From Lysobacter antibioticus (GTDB lineage Bacteria; Pseudomonadota; Gammaproteobacteria; Xanthomonadales; Xanthomonadaceae): a stretch of 64,000 nt of DNA. Numbering within the stretch: the stretch's first letter is position 1; each line of letters opens with the position of its first letter. Shown here piece after piece: positions 43,444-52,053 of this stretch. The DNA lies in assembly GCF_000731095.1 (NCBI RefSeq), contig NZ_JMTZ01000030.1, positions 1-64,000 on the forward strand. The letters run 5' to 3'. Position numbers and translations under genes: made by a program. The notes beneath the pieces are model-generated. The model did no database searches. It was given only the letters and a program-made list of their open reading frames with translations, and was not told the origin of the DNA.

Positions 43444-44979
43444 CTACACCTTCATCGCGGGCGGGCGCTGATATTCGGCTTGCTGCTGCGCCAAGCTTTG
43501 ATCCTCACCGCGCTGGACCTGCAAGGCCTCGAGCTTCGACAACGAGTCCTGCACTGGCGTCATTGCCGCCTGCTGTCCGGTTACCTGCGCCCGCAGATGC
43601 GCCGGGTCGTTCAACGCGCCAGCGACCGCGAACACGTGCCGGCCCGAGCCATCGGACGCGGGATGCCCGACCACGACGTGATCCGGCTTGCCGATGCCGC
43701 CCTGCCGGCACTCGACCGCAAGGCAGGCGGCGATGCGGTCGAGGTCCTGGGCCGGCGGCACCGGGCCGTGCTGGGCGAAAGCATCCGGCAAACGATCGCG
43801 AATGGATCGGATGACGGGGCTGTCGACCGGTGCCTGCGGTAGTGCATCCGGCCTGGCACCGCCGGCATCCGCGCCAGCGCCGCGTCCTGCGGGGCCGAAA
43901 AGCAACATCCCAGGTTCCATGTGATCCAAGCTGTCCGGCGCGCGCCGCTCCGGCTGGGGATGGGTCACCTGCCAACCGTCTTGCGTCAGCGAATAGTCCA
44001 CACCTTGAGTGGTGTTCATCGTCAGGACGCCGTCGCGGTCGACCCGGACGCTGGCCATTTCCATTCGCGCCTGCTCGTTCGCGCCAGCGATCGCGACCGC
44101 CGTGGCCGGCGCCCCTTCCTCGAACTGGGCGAAGATCCGACCGCCGCTGGCAGGGTCTCGCATCATCGCATCGAGCAACTGCGAGTCCGTCCTGGAGTTG
44201 AAGTCCTGAGTCAGGCCGACGTCGCCCTGGCTGTGAACTTGCTCGCGCCAAGCCCGACTGAGGGGGCCGTCGCCCAGCTCCAACGAATTCATCAAGCGCA
44301 CCGCCGACAGCGCCGCATCCCGCCCACTCACGACACTTTCGCGATTGGCCGGCGCCCGGGCGCTATGGTCTGCGATCCAGTCGCTCAGCCCCTGCGAAGT
44401 CGTTTCGTTCTGCCGCAAGTGCGAAATCAGCTCGCGTCCCCGCACTTCGCCCTGATTGAATCGCTTGGCAGCCATCGTCACGATTTCCGCCACCTGACCC
44501 GGATCGGTCCGATTGAGCTGCTGAAGCCACGAAATCTGCGAAAGAGGCTGCCCGACGCTCTCCCACTTGTACGCGATCTGCTCGCGGTCCAACCCGTTGA
44601 CGAATTCACGTCCCGGGTCGGAACGCAGGTATTCGTTCAACCGGCTTTGCTCGTCGCGGCTCAGGGCGTTTCCAGTTTGCCCCGGTACTTGCAAGCGTGT
44701 GCTCAGCGAAGCGATTTCGGCCGGTGTGAACGCATCGTCGCCGCGTGCCCATTGCTGATAGCCGGCCAGCAGTTCCGGCACCTTTTCCCGTCGCCCGGGT
44801 TGGCCGAAGTCCCACTGCATAAGACCGACAGACCAACCCGAAGCCGCGCTGCTATGGCTCAGACGATAGGCCGGCAGCGTATTGACCTCGCTGCCGCGGC
44901 CTATGGCGTTGTACGCGATGGCTTCAAAAGTGGTGCGATCCAACGGGTTATAGACATACCGGCTCGGTTCATCGCTCAT
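43444..44979 (-). CDS. Putative X-T4SS antibacterial effector (XVIPCD protein)
   Basis: 511 residues. The ATG at 44979 is set by GGAGG nine bases upstream; an ATG at 44988 abuts that site. No signal peptide. The last 120 residues match the XVIPCD secretion domain: SPVIRSIRDRLPD, DRIAACLAVECRQGGIGKPD, HVVVGHP, HVFAVAGALNDPAHLRAQV, MTPVQDSLSKLEALQ and a Gln-rich tail. The N-terminal 200 residues are a separate domain with SGWSVGLMQWDFGQ at about 47-60, like muramidase-type Gxx-Q-WD loops. It overlaps the 3' end of the LprI-like gene by 11 bp, the order immunity-effector known for this system. Confidence 0.8.
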   Translation of the reverse strand: MSDEPSRYVYNPLDRTTFEAIAYNAIGRGSEVNTLPAYRLSHSSAASGWSVGLMQWDFGQPGRREKVPELLAGYQQWARGDDAFTPAEIASLSTRLQVPGQTGNALSRDEQSRLNEYLRSDPGREFVNGLDREQIAYKWESVGQPLSQISWLQQLNRTDPGQVAEIVTMAAKRFNQGEVRGRELISHLRQNETTSQGLSDWIADHSARAPANRESVVSGRDAALSAVRLMNSLELGDGPLSRAWREQVHSQGDVGLTQDFNSRTDSQLLDAMMRDPASGGRIFAQFEEGAPATAVAIAGANEQARMEMASVRVDRDGVLTMNTTQGVDYSLTQDGWQVTHPQPERRAPDSLDHMEPGMLLFGPAGRGAGADAGGARPDALPQAPVDSPVIRSIRDRLPDAFAQHGPVPPAQDLDRIAACLAVECRQGGIGKPDHVVVGHPASDGSGRHVFAVAGALNDPAHLRAQVTGQQAAMTPVQDSLSKLEALQVQRGEDQSLAQQQAEYQRPPAMKV

Positions 44980-45589
44980 GGTCTCCATCCTCCAGAGGCT
45001 TCAATCCTTGAATCAGCGTGTTCATTTCCTTGATCCGCGCCTGGGTCAGACGCGCTCTGCAGGCTTCGGCCAGATCGCCGATGTCCTTGCGTGCGGTGCC
45101 GGCGTAGAACTGCTCGGCGGTGCAATGGCTGTCGCGATACGTGCGCCACGCCGTGTTGGATTCGGCGAAGCTCTGCTTCATATCGGCCAGATAAGCCCGG
45201 TCCCACATCTTCAGACCGCCATAGGTCTTATCGGCCAGTGCATAGGCGTCGGCCTCCAGCTTGGCCAGTTCCCCACGCAGGGCATACATCTCCTTGTAGG
45301 GGGCGCAGCGTAGGTCGCCGGTGGCGCACTGCCGGTAGTCCTCCGACAGAGCGAAACATTCCTCGCGCGCGTCTATGTCACCGATCGCCAGGCAGTCGTC
45401 GCCCGGCTGGTAACGCTGGGGTTTCGGCGCAGTTGGGCTGTTCGGCGCCCCGCTCTGCTGTGTCACCGTGGGTGGGGCCGCCGCGGCGCAACCAAGCAGC
45501 AGGAACGCCACAGCGCCCGCGATTGCGGAGACGGCGCTTGCCGGCCACCGGCGATTCCGATGCCCCTTGTCGAAAGATTGGATCGGCAT
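44969..45589 (-). CDS. LprI/DUF1311-like lipoprotein, putative immunity protein
   Basis: 206 residues; AAAGGACACGT precedes the ATG. Lipobox LLLGC near residue 34 anchors it in the periplasm. The mature domain has eight cysteines and the DUF1311 core MKQSFAESNTAWRTYRDSHCTAEQF ... LAEACRARLTQARIKEMNTLI. LprI of M. tuberculosis inhibits lysozyme. Its coupling to an XVIPCD effector with a muramidase-like part makes it the likely cognate inhibitor that protects the producer. Confidence 0.8.
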   Translation of the reverse strand: MPIQSFDKGHRNRRWPASAVSAIAGAVAFLLLGCAAAAPPTVTQQSGAPNSPTAPKPQRYQPGDDCLAIGDIDAREECFALSEDYRQCATGDLRCAPYKEMYALRGELAKLEADAYALADKTYGGLKMWDRAYLADMKQSFAESNTAWRTYRDSHCTAEQFYAGTARKDIGDLAEACRARLTQARIKEMNTLIQGLKPLEDGDHER

Positions 45590-45815
45590 ACGTGTCCTTT
45601 CGCTAGGCACCGCCGTCCTCACGCGAACCACGCTGGGACGACTGGTACAGATCCCGTGACCGGTTGTGCCAGTGAAACATCGGTTGGCAACGAGAAACAC
45701 CTTTATCGCGACTGGCGAGGCTTGGCAATCAGAAAAATCTGACCCCGGCACGACACGTTAATCGAGCATTGATTCAGTTCGGCACCTGCCAGCAACCAGC
45801 TCCTGCCTTCACCGC

Positions 45816-46256
45816 TCAGGCCTTGGCCCGCAACGTGCTGGCCGGCAGCCTGGCCTCCAGGCGGGCGATCGTGCGCTCATACGCCTCCACCAACGGGCGC
45901 CAGGCTTCGTCGGGCTCGGACCACCATGCGACCTCGGTGCCGCACCAACCATCGCCGAAGGCAATGCCGTAACGAACACCATCGAGGCCGAACCGGGCGG
46001 ATGGAAGGAACATCGGCAGGGACAGGGCCGTGAATCCCGCCAGCAGTGCATTGGCCTCGGCCGGGTCGATCCTGGCTTCGACCCCGTAGATGTCCGGATC
46101 GGCGGCATCGAGCACCAGCCCGCGAAACCCCAGCCCGCACAAGAGCAAACGAAAGTTGCGCTTGTTTCGCGATGCGAAGCTCGACCGAGCCTGACGAGCG
46201 AACGAGTCGCGCGAGACTTCGCAAACAAAAACGGCCGCGGGGAGCGTCGGCTCCAC
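45816..46256 (-). CDS. Hypothetical protein with uncertain start
   Basis: Up to 146 residues. The clear part is LLLCGLGFRGLVLDAADPDIYGVEARIDPAEANALLAGFTALSLPMFLPSARFGLDGVRYGIAFGDGWCGTEVAWW, soluble and compact. I do not recognise the family. The only early start, the GTG at 46256, falls in the loop of the M28 gene terminator and has no ribosome site; the true start may be a TTG or GTG within the next 60 codons, or the 5' end may be damaged. Confidence 0.5.
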   Translation of the reverse strand: MEPTLPAAVFVCEVSRDSFARQARSSFASRNKRNFRLLLCGLGFRGLVLDAADPDIYGVEARIDPAEANALLAGFTALSLPMFLPSARFGLDGVRYGIAFGDGWCGTEVAWWSEPDEAWRPLVEAYERTIARLEARLPASTLRAKA

Positions 46257-46266
46257 CGCGACCGTT
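46224..46266 (-). terminator. Terminator of the M28 peptidase gene
   Basis: On the minus strand a 16-pair stem with one bulge and one mismatch (46230-46245 with 46250-46266) is followed by TTTTTGTTT. It stands 45 bp past the peptidase stop codon. Confidence 0.8.
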
Positions 46267-46310
46267 TCGTCGTCGGCGCTGCGTGAGCAGTGCCGACTAT
46301 TGCCGGGGCA

Positions 46311-48008
46311 TTACTTCGCCGGACGCTGATCCGCCGTCTCGTCGCGCTGACCGCGGAACTCGGAATCCTCGCTCCAGTTCGGCCAGCGCCGGGAGTTGGC
46401 GAGGTCGTTGCCGAGGGTGTAGAGGATCTGCAGGTCGCGGGCGATGCCGCCGAAGGTCCAACTGGCCTCCCACTCGTCGGCCGGCTGGTGATAGCGGTCG
46501 CGGGTGTAGGCCTCTTCGGCCGCCTTACCGGCGGCGGTGCCGCCCTCGACCTTGTCTTCGCCCGAGCCGAACGAAATCGCCGGGACGCCGCGCTTGGCGA
46601 AGGGGAAGTGATCGGAGCGGAAGAAGTGGCCGGCCTCGGGCTTCGGGTCGGTGACGTAGTTGAGGTTCCAACGCTGGCCGGTGGCGATCAACTCGTCCAG
46701 CAGCTCCTGCTTGGCGCTGCCGGAGGTGGTGAAGTCGCGCGCGACGCCGCCCGGGTCGAAGGCATCCATGTTGATCACGGCGACGGTCTTGGCCAGCGGA
46801 TACAGCGGCTTGGAGGAGTAGTACTCCGAACCGAGCAGGCCCTTCTCTTCGGCGGTGACGGCGAGGAACACCACCGAACGTTGCGGGCGCTTGCCCTTGG
46901 CGAAGGCGCGGCCGAGTTCGATCAGCGCGGCGATGCCGGTGGCGTTGTCGACGGCGCCGTTGTAGATCGTGTCGCCCTTGGCGTCGGGCGCGCCGACGCC
47001 GAGGTGATCCCAGTGCGCGCTGTAGATGACGGTCTCGTCGGACTTCTTGCTGCCGTCGACGCGGCCGACGATGTTCTGCGAGGTGATGACTTCGCTCTTC
47101 ACCGCGTAGTTGGCCGACAGGGTCACGCCCTTCAGCACGACCGGCTTGAAGTCGCGCGTCTGCGCCTGCTTCTTGAGTTTGTCGAAGTCGAGGCCGGCGC
47201 TCTTGAACAGGCTCACGGCGAGGTCGCGCTGGATCCAGCCTTCCATGGTCGGGTGAGCGCTGCCGGGCTCGTCGCGGACCACATCGAACATGGTGTTGGT
47301 GTTGGAGTTCTTGACCGTGGCCCAGCCGTAGGATGCCGGCGCGGTCTCATGGACGATCAGCAGGCCGACGGCGCCGCGGCGCGCGGCTTCCTCGAACTTA
47401 TAGGTCCAGCGACCGTAGTAGGTCATGGCCTTGCCGCCGAACTCGCCTTCGCCGGTCTCGAAGTCCGGGTCGTTGATCAGCACGACCGCGATCTTGCCCT
47501 TGAGGTCGACGTTCTTGAAATCGTCCCAGTTGCGCTCGGGCGCGGTGACGCCATAGCCGGCGAACACCAGCGGCGCGTTCTTGATCGCCACGGCCTTGGA
47601 GCCGTCGAGCGCGGCGCGCACGGCGATCTCGTTGCCCTGGGTCAGGGCGCGGGCCTTCTTCTTCACCGTGACCGACAGCTTCGGCGTGCCCTCGATGTCC
47701 GAGCGCAGCAGCGGCACGGCCTGGGTCCACAAGCGCTTGTTGCCCTGCGGGTCGCCGCCGGGCTGCACGCCGGCCGCCTTGAGCTGGGCGACCACGTAGT
47801 CGATGGTCTTGGTCTCGCCGGCGGTGGCCGGGCCGCGGCCTTCGAACTCGTCGGAGGACAGCACCTTTACCTCTTCCGACAGGCGCTTGGCGTCGAAGGT
47901 CGGCGCTTTCGGCGGCTTGGGGGCTTTGGCGGGCTTGGCGGCGATGGCCGGCAGCGAAAGGACGGCGGCGCAGAGCACCGCCAGCGGTGTGGCGATTGGC
48001 AACTTCAT
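46311..48008 (-). CDS. M28-family zinc metallopeptidase, exported
   Basis: 565 residues; signal peptide to about residue 23. Layout: N-terminal part, a PA insert domain at about 125-270 (PLVFAGYGVTAPERNWDD, GKIAVVLINDPDF), and the peptidase domain from about 315: zinc His and Asp in IYSAHWDHLG and GAVDNATGIAAL, catalytic Glu pair in VTAEEKGLLGSEYY, Asp in AVINMDAFDPGG, and His in RDRYHQPADEW. It is an aminopeptidase acting in the periplasm or outside the cell on peptides. Single gene with a strong terminator; REP palindromes lie upstream. Confidence 0.92.
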   Translation of the reverse strand: MKLPIATPLAVLCAAVLSLPAIAAKPAKAPKPPKAPTFDAKRLSEEVKVLSSDEFEGRGPATAGETKTIDYVVAQLKAAGVQPGGDPQGNKRLWTQAVPLLRSDIEGTPKLSVTVKKKARALTQGNEIAVRAALDGSKAVAIKNAPLVFAGYGVTAPERNWDDFKNVDLKGKIAVVLINDPDFETGEGEFGGKAMTYYGRWTYKFEEAARRGAVGLLIVHETAPASYGWATVKNSNTNTMFDVVRDEPGSAHPTMEGWIQRDLAVSLFKSAGLDFDKLKKQAQTRDFKPVVLKGVTLSANYAVKSEVITSQNIVGRVDGSKKSDETVIYSAHWDHLGVGAPDAKGDTIYNGAVDNATGIAALIELGRAFAKGKRPQRSVVFLAVTAEEKGLLGSEYYSSKPLYPLAKTVAVINMDAFDPGGVARDFTTSGSAKQELLDELIATGQRWNLNYVTDPKPEAGHFFRSDHFPFAKRGVPAISFGSGEDKVEGGTAAGKAAEEAYTRDRYHQPADEWEASWTFGGIARDLQILYTLGNDLANSRRWPNWSEDSEFRGQRDETADQRPAK

Positions 48009-48114
48009 GGAGGGGCCCTCGGATGGTCCGGCCGATACTAGCCAGGAGGGCGTGATGGGTCCATCGGCCATTGGGCATCTTGCGGCCTGGATCGGACAGG
48101 CCGCCGTCCGACGG

Positions 48115-48138
48115 GTAGGAGCGGCGCGAGCCGCGACC
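48115..48138 (+). repeat. REP palindrome
   Basis: A 24-bp sequence starting GTAGGAGCGGCGCGAG and ending CCGCGACC, with the inner stem GCGGC/GCCGC. The same unit occurs at 48220, 48265, 52221, 56888 and 57134. Confidence 0.75.
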
Positions 48139-48219
48139 GTGGGCGACCAAGCGCGACGCGGGCCATGATTCGCGTCGCACCGGCAGCGCTCGAATCGGCG
48201 TGGGAATCGGCTTGGCGTG

Positions 48220-48287
48220 GGTCGCGGCTTACGCCGCTCCTACAGGGGCCGCACCGGCATTTTGCAGGAACGGCGTAAGCCGCGACC
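48220..48287. repeat. REPIN: inverted pair of REP palindromes
   Basis: Two REP units face each other, GGTCGCGGCTTACGCCGCTC...(48220-48243) and its inverse CAGGAACGGCGTAAGCCGCG...(48265-48287), with 21 bp between. Paired inverted REPs of this kind are the mobile form spread by RAYT transposases; no RAYT gene is in the window. Confidence 0.75.
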
Positions 48288-48376
48288 GCGCAGCGTGACG
48301 ACGCTACGAAGGGCGGGATTCACTCGATACTCGCAATGCAGCCCCCGCCCTCGAGCGATCGCGATCGCAGCCTCGC

Positions 48377-49219
48377 CTACGGCAGCGCCAACACCAACTT
48401 CCCGAACTCGGCCACCGCCGGCGTGCAGCCGCCCGGACGGCGCAACAGCACGAACTGGGCCGGCGGCAGCGGCGGCAGGCCGTATTCGCCGTCGACGATG
48501 CGCATGCCGGGCACGACGTCGTCTTCCACCATCACGGTGATCCCCAGGCCCGCCGAGATCGCGGCGTTCAAGCCTTGCTGGCTCGGCGATGTGAACATGA
48601 CATGCCACTCGACCGCGGTGCCGTCGAGCGCGGAAACGCCGACCTGCCGATTGATGCACGGCGAGGGAAAGAATGCAAACGGCAGCGAGCGGCCGGCGGC
48701 GATGTCGAAGCTGTCGGATGCGACCCAGACGAAACGCGTGCGCCGCAGCACCGTGTCGGCGTCGTCGCCGGGCAAGGCGATGACCACGGCGAGATCGAGT
48801 TCGTCGGCATCGACCATCTGCCGCAGGTCCATGCTCATGCTCACGCTGACGTCCATGCGCACGTTCGGGAACGCGCGGGTGAACTGGCACAGCAGGTTGG
48901 GCAGGCGGTCGCCGATGAAGTTTTCCGGCACGCCGAAACGCACCGCACCGGTGATCGGCGAAGGCTGGAAGCGCCGCGACAGGGCATCGAGCGATTGCAG
49001 AATCTGTTCGGCGTGACGCAGGAAGTCTTCGCCGTCTTCGGTCAGGGTCAATCGACGGGTGGTGCGATGGAGCAGTGCACGGCCGACGTGCTCCTCCAGG
49101 CGCCGGATCTGATGGCTGACCGCGGATTGAGTCAGATGCAGGCGTTCGGCGGCGCGGGTGAAACCGCCGGCATCGTTGACCGCGATGAAGGTGCGCAGCA
49201 AGGTCGGATCGAAGTCCAT
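48377..49219 (-). CDS. LysR-family transcriptional regulator
   Basis: 280 residues. HTH at 1-60: FDPTLLRTFIAVNDAGGFTRAAERLHLTQSAVSHQIRRLEEHVGRALLHRTTRRLTLTEDG. Effector domain: GAVRFGVPENFIGDRLPNLLCQF and GLNAAISAGLGITVMVEDDVVPGMRIV. It is divergent from the MFS gene with a palindrome at 49253-49276 in the gap and should control that transporter. Confidence 0.9.
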   Translation of the reverse strand: MDFDPTLLRTFIAVNDAGGFTRAAERLHLTQSAVSHQIRRLEEHVGRALLHRTTRRLTLTEDGEDFLRHAEQILQSLDALSRRFQPSPITGAVRFGVPENFIGDRLPNLLCQFTRAFPNVRMDVSVSMSMDLRQMVDADELDLAVVIALPGDDADTVLRRTRFVWVASDSFDIAAGRSLPFAFFPSPCINRQVGVSALDGTAVEWHVMFTSPSQQGLNAAISAGLGITVMVEDDVVPGMRIVDGEYGLPPLPPAQFVLLRRPGGCTPAVAEFGKLVLALP

Positions 49220-49553
49220 GGCCGCCAGGGCTCGGCCGATTCATGACGGCCTTTAATTGATTCTACAAAATTAAATCATTTCCCTCATGAGTCCGGCTCG
49301 ACCAGAATGAGCGCCATCGCATCCGGCGAGGCGGTCGCGGCGGCCGGCCCGCTGTAACGCTTTCGATTCCCGCGAACGCGTTGGCTCGCCGCGAAGCCGT
49401 CGCTCGCCGCACCGCTCCACCCCACCGCCCCCATCACGCGACGCCGCGCGGCATCGCGGCGCGTCCGCTCGCGCCGACGTTTCGGCGCTGCGCTTCGCCT
49501 TCGATCGGTCTATCCCCATCCACCTTCGAGCGCGCCGCAATGAGTCTGCCGTC
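49220..49553. other. Divergent LysR/MFS control region
   Basis: 334 bp. The AT-rich LysR-type operator lies at 49253-49276, 35 bp before the LysR start. The rest, 49280-49553, is GC-rich leader of the transporter mRNA with no frame or hairpin of note. Confidence 0.5.
49253..49276. promoter_or_regulatory. Candidate LysR operator TTTAATT-N10-AATTAAA
   Basis: A perfect 7-bp inverted repeat with a 10-bp spacer in otherwise 65-70% GC DNA. It also contains the T-N11-A core and probably the -10 element of one promoter. Its place, 34 bp from the LysR start, fits autoregulation and control of the divergent MFS gene. Confidence 0.6.
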
Positions 49554-51113
49554 ATGAGCCTGTCCCGATCCGCCAAGAACCGCCTCGCCCTCGCAGCGGT
49601 CAGCCTGGCCGCACTGATGTTCGGCCTGGAAATCTCCAGCGTGCCGGTGATCCTGCCGACGTTGGAACGCCAACTGCACGGCGATCTGCGCGACATGCAG
49701 TGGGTGATGAACGCCTACACCCTCGCCTGCACCACCGTGTTGATGGCGGCGGGCACCTTGGCCGATCGCTACGGGCGGCGGCGCGTGTTCGTGATCAGCG
49801 TGATCGCGTTCGGCCTGACCTCGCTGCTGTGCGGCCTCGCCGAGAGCATGCCGGTGTTGATCGGCGGACGCTTTCTGCAGGGCCTGGCCGGCGGCGCGAT
49901 GCTGACCAGCCAGTTCGCGATCCTCTCGCACCAGTTCCGCGACGGCCGCGAGCGCAGCCGCGCGTTCGCGGTGTTCGGCATCGTATTCGGGTTCGGCCTG
50001 GGTTTCGGCCCCATCATCGGTGGCGCGATCGTCGCGCTGTCGAACTGGCACTGGGTGTTCCTGGTGCACGCGCCGCTGGCGCTGCTGACCTGGTCGATGA
50101 TCGCAGCAGGCGCGGAGGAATCGCGCGAGGCGCAGTCGCACCGGTTGGACATCGGCGGCTTGTCGACCTTGTCGTTGGCCGTGTTGGGACTGACTTACTA
50201 CATCACCCAGGCGCCGGAGTCGGGCTATGCCGATCCGATCCTGTTGGGCGTGCTCGCGTTCGCCGCATCGAGCCTGATCGCGTTCGCGTGGGTGGAAAAG
50301 CGCCATCCGCACCCGATGTTCGATTTCGGCGTGTTCCGCATCCGCGAGTTTTCCGGGGCGATCATGGGCTCGATCGGCATGAACTTCAGCTTCTGGCCGT
50401 TCATGATTTATCTGCCGATCTACTTCCAGAGCGCACTGGGCTACGACACGGTGACTGCCGGCCTGGCCTTGCTGGCGTACACGCTGCCGACCTTGGCGAT
50501 GCCGCCGCTGGCCGAGCGCTGGTCGGCGCGTTATCGGCCGGCCTGGATCATTCCGCTGGGGCTGTTGGCGATCGGCCTGGGCTTCATCGCGATGCGCTAC
50601 GGCAGCGCGGTGGACGGGGCGAGCTGGATGACCATGCTGCCGGGCGCGCTGTTGGCCGGCTGCGGCCTGGGCCTGACCAATACGCCGGTCAGCAACACCA
50701 CCACCGCCTCGGTGCCGGCGTCGCGCACCGGCATGGCCTCGGGCATCGACATGAGCGCGCGCCTGATCACCCTGGCGATCAACATCGCCCTGATGGGCTT
50801 GATCCTGGTCGCCGGCATCGCCGCGCATCTGCGCTCGGTATACGGCCCGATGCTGGGTGCGGCGCTCGACGGCGCGCAGCTGCGGGCCCTGGCCGGACGC
50901 GTGGCGGCCGGCGATGTCGGCGCGCTGGGCGGTCTGGCACTGTCGGGCGATGCGCAGACGGTGGCGCGCGAGGCCCTGGTTCACGGCTTCGGTTGGGTGC
51001 TGTGGTATGGCGGCATCGGCGTGTGCGTGCTCGCCGCACTGAGCCTGATCATTTTCGCGCCCATGCGCAGGGCCGGCGCGCAAGCGGCGCAGGCCCCGGC
51101 CTGCGGCGGCTAG
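49554..51113 (+). CDS. MFS drug efflux transporter, DHA2 (14-TM, QacA/EmrB-like)
   Basis: 519 residues. Motif A is LADRYGRRRVFVISVIAFGL after TM2, the DHA2 signature spans TM1 (EISSVPVILPTLERQL) and WVMNAYTLACTTVLMAAGTLADRYG, and motif C GFGLGFGPIIGGAIVALSNWHWVFLVH ends TM5. Fourteen membrane segments can be counted. It should export drugs or toxic compounds with protons. Partner periplasmic proteins are absent, so it acts alone at the inner membrane. The start has no clear ribosome site; a short frame precedes it at 49540. Divergent LysR regulator. Confidence 0.9.
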   Translation: MSLSRSAKNRLALAAVSLAALMFGLEISSVPVILPTLERQLHGDLRDMQWVMNAYTLACTTVLMAAGTLADRYGRRRVFVISVIAFGLTSLLCGLAESMPVLIGGRFLQGLAGGAMLTSQFAILSHQFRDGRERSRAFAVFGIVFGFGLGFGPIIGGAIVALSNWHWVFLVHAPLALLTWSMIAAGAEESREAQSHRLDIGGLSTLSLAVLGLTYYITQAPESGYADPILLGVLAFAASSLIAFAWVEKRHPHPMFDFGVFRIREFSGAIMGSIGMNFSFWPFMIYLPIYFQSALGYDTVTAGLALLAYTLPTLAMPPLAERWSARYRPAWIIPLGLLAIGLGFIAMRYGSAVDGASWMTMLPGALLAGCGLGLTNTPVSNTTTASVPASRTGMASGIDMSARLITLAINIALMGLILVAGIAAHLRSVYGPMLGAALDGAQLRALAGRVAAGDVGALGGLALSGDAQTVAREALVHGFGWVLWYGGIGVCVLAALSLIIFAPMRRAGAQAAQAPACGG

Positions 51114-51135
51114 CCGGCGAAGCGCGGCCGCTGCA

Positions 51136-52053
51136 TCAATAGAACGCGATGCCAGGCCGCAGCGCGAACTGGAAGATCAGCAACTGTGCGATCACCAGCG
51201 ACAGCACACCCGCGATCGAGGACGCGGGCTCGGCCTGTCCTATGCGCCGTGGCTGGGCGCACCAGGCATAGGCCTGCAACCAGAACACGCCGATCACGAA
51301 CTCGGCGACCGGCACGATCGCGACCTGGTCGAGGCTGCCGGGCACTCGCATCGCCACGATCAGCGGCAAGGCAAGCAGCGCCGGCAAGGTGGCCATGCGG
51401 AACATGAAGCCGCTGCGCCGCCCCGGCGTGGCGACCTCGGCCGGATCGCGCGCCAGCGCCAGCAAAGGCGCGGCGAAGCGGATCGCGATGGCGGCGATGA
51501 CGACCAGCGCGATCAGGCCGGCGACCAGCTTGGTGGTATCGGCCCATTGCAGATAGCCGAAGGCCATGCCGACGTCGTTCTGCGGCAGGACCGCGCCGAC
51601 CACCACCTGCGGCAGGGACTGGAAAAACCCATGGAAGGCCATCCAGATCGCGAACAGCCGCGCGGTCTCGGTGCGCGGAGGGCGCAGCTTGAGCCAGGCC
51701 ACGAAGCCCAATGCAGTCAACAAGATCGCCAAGGCACCGGTGCCCTGGAACAGGTGGGCGAGCGGGTTGTCGCCGGTCCAGTTGTGATTGTTGTGGTACA
51801 GCGTCGCCCGCAATCCCGGGGTCAAGGCCTTGGGCACGACCAGGAACAATTCCTGGATGAAGAAGATCAGACTGAAACTCAACGCGTACAACAGGCTGGA
51901 ATGAAGCGTGCGCTGCCAGCGCCATGGACCGCTCGCTGCCGCTGCGGACGCGACCGAACGGCTGCGCCACACACCGATCGCCCCGAACAGGATCGGAGCG
52001 GCGACGATGACGGTCAGCGAGGCGATGAGGATCAGCTGGGCGTAAGGATTCAT
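51136..52053 (-). CDS. Multi-spanning membrane protein of unknown function
   Basis: 305 residues with about eight membrane segments (for example YAQLILIASLTVIVAAPILFGAIG at 4-27 and LTALGFVAWLKL near 115). The loop LFLVVPKALTPGLRATLYHNNHNWTGDNPLAHLFQGTGAL carries His and Asn residues that may form a site. I know of no established function for this family. It overlaps nothing and is convergent with the MFS gene. Confidence 0.65.
   Translation of the reverse strand: MNPYAQLILIASLTVIVAAPILFGAIGVWRSRSVASAAAASGPWRWQRTLHSSLLYALSFSLIFFIQELFLVVPKALTPGLRATLYHNNHNWTGDNPLAHLFQGTGALAILLTALGFVAWLKLRPPRTETARLFAIWMAFHGFFQSLPQVVVGAVLPQNDVGMAFGYLQWADTTKLVAGLIALVVIAAIAIRFAAPLLALARDPAEVATPGRRSGFMFRMATLPALLALPLIVAMRVPGSLDQVAIVPVAEFVIGVFWLQAYAWCAQPRRIGQAEPASSIAGVLSLVIAQLLIFQFALRPGIAFY

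Larger units (their letters stand above)
48009..48376. other. Intergenic region rich in REP palindromes
   Basis: 367 bp between the leftward M28 gene and the end of the leftward LysR gene. It carries one REP (48115-48138) and one inverted REP pair (48220-48287). The rest shows nothing else. Confidence 0.6.
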
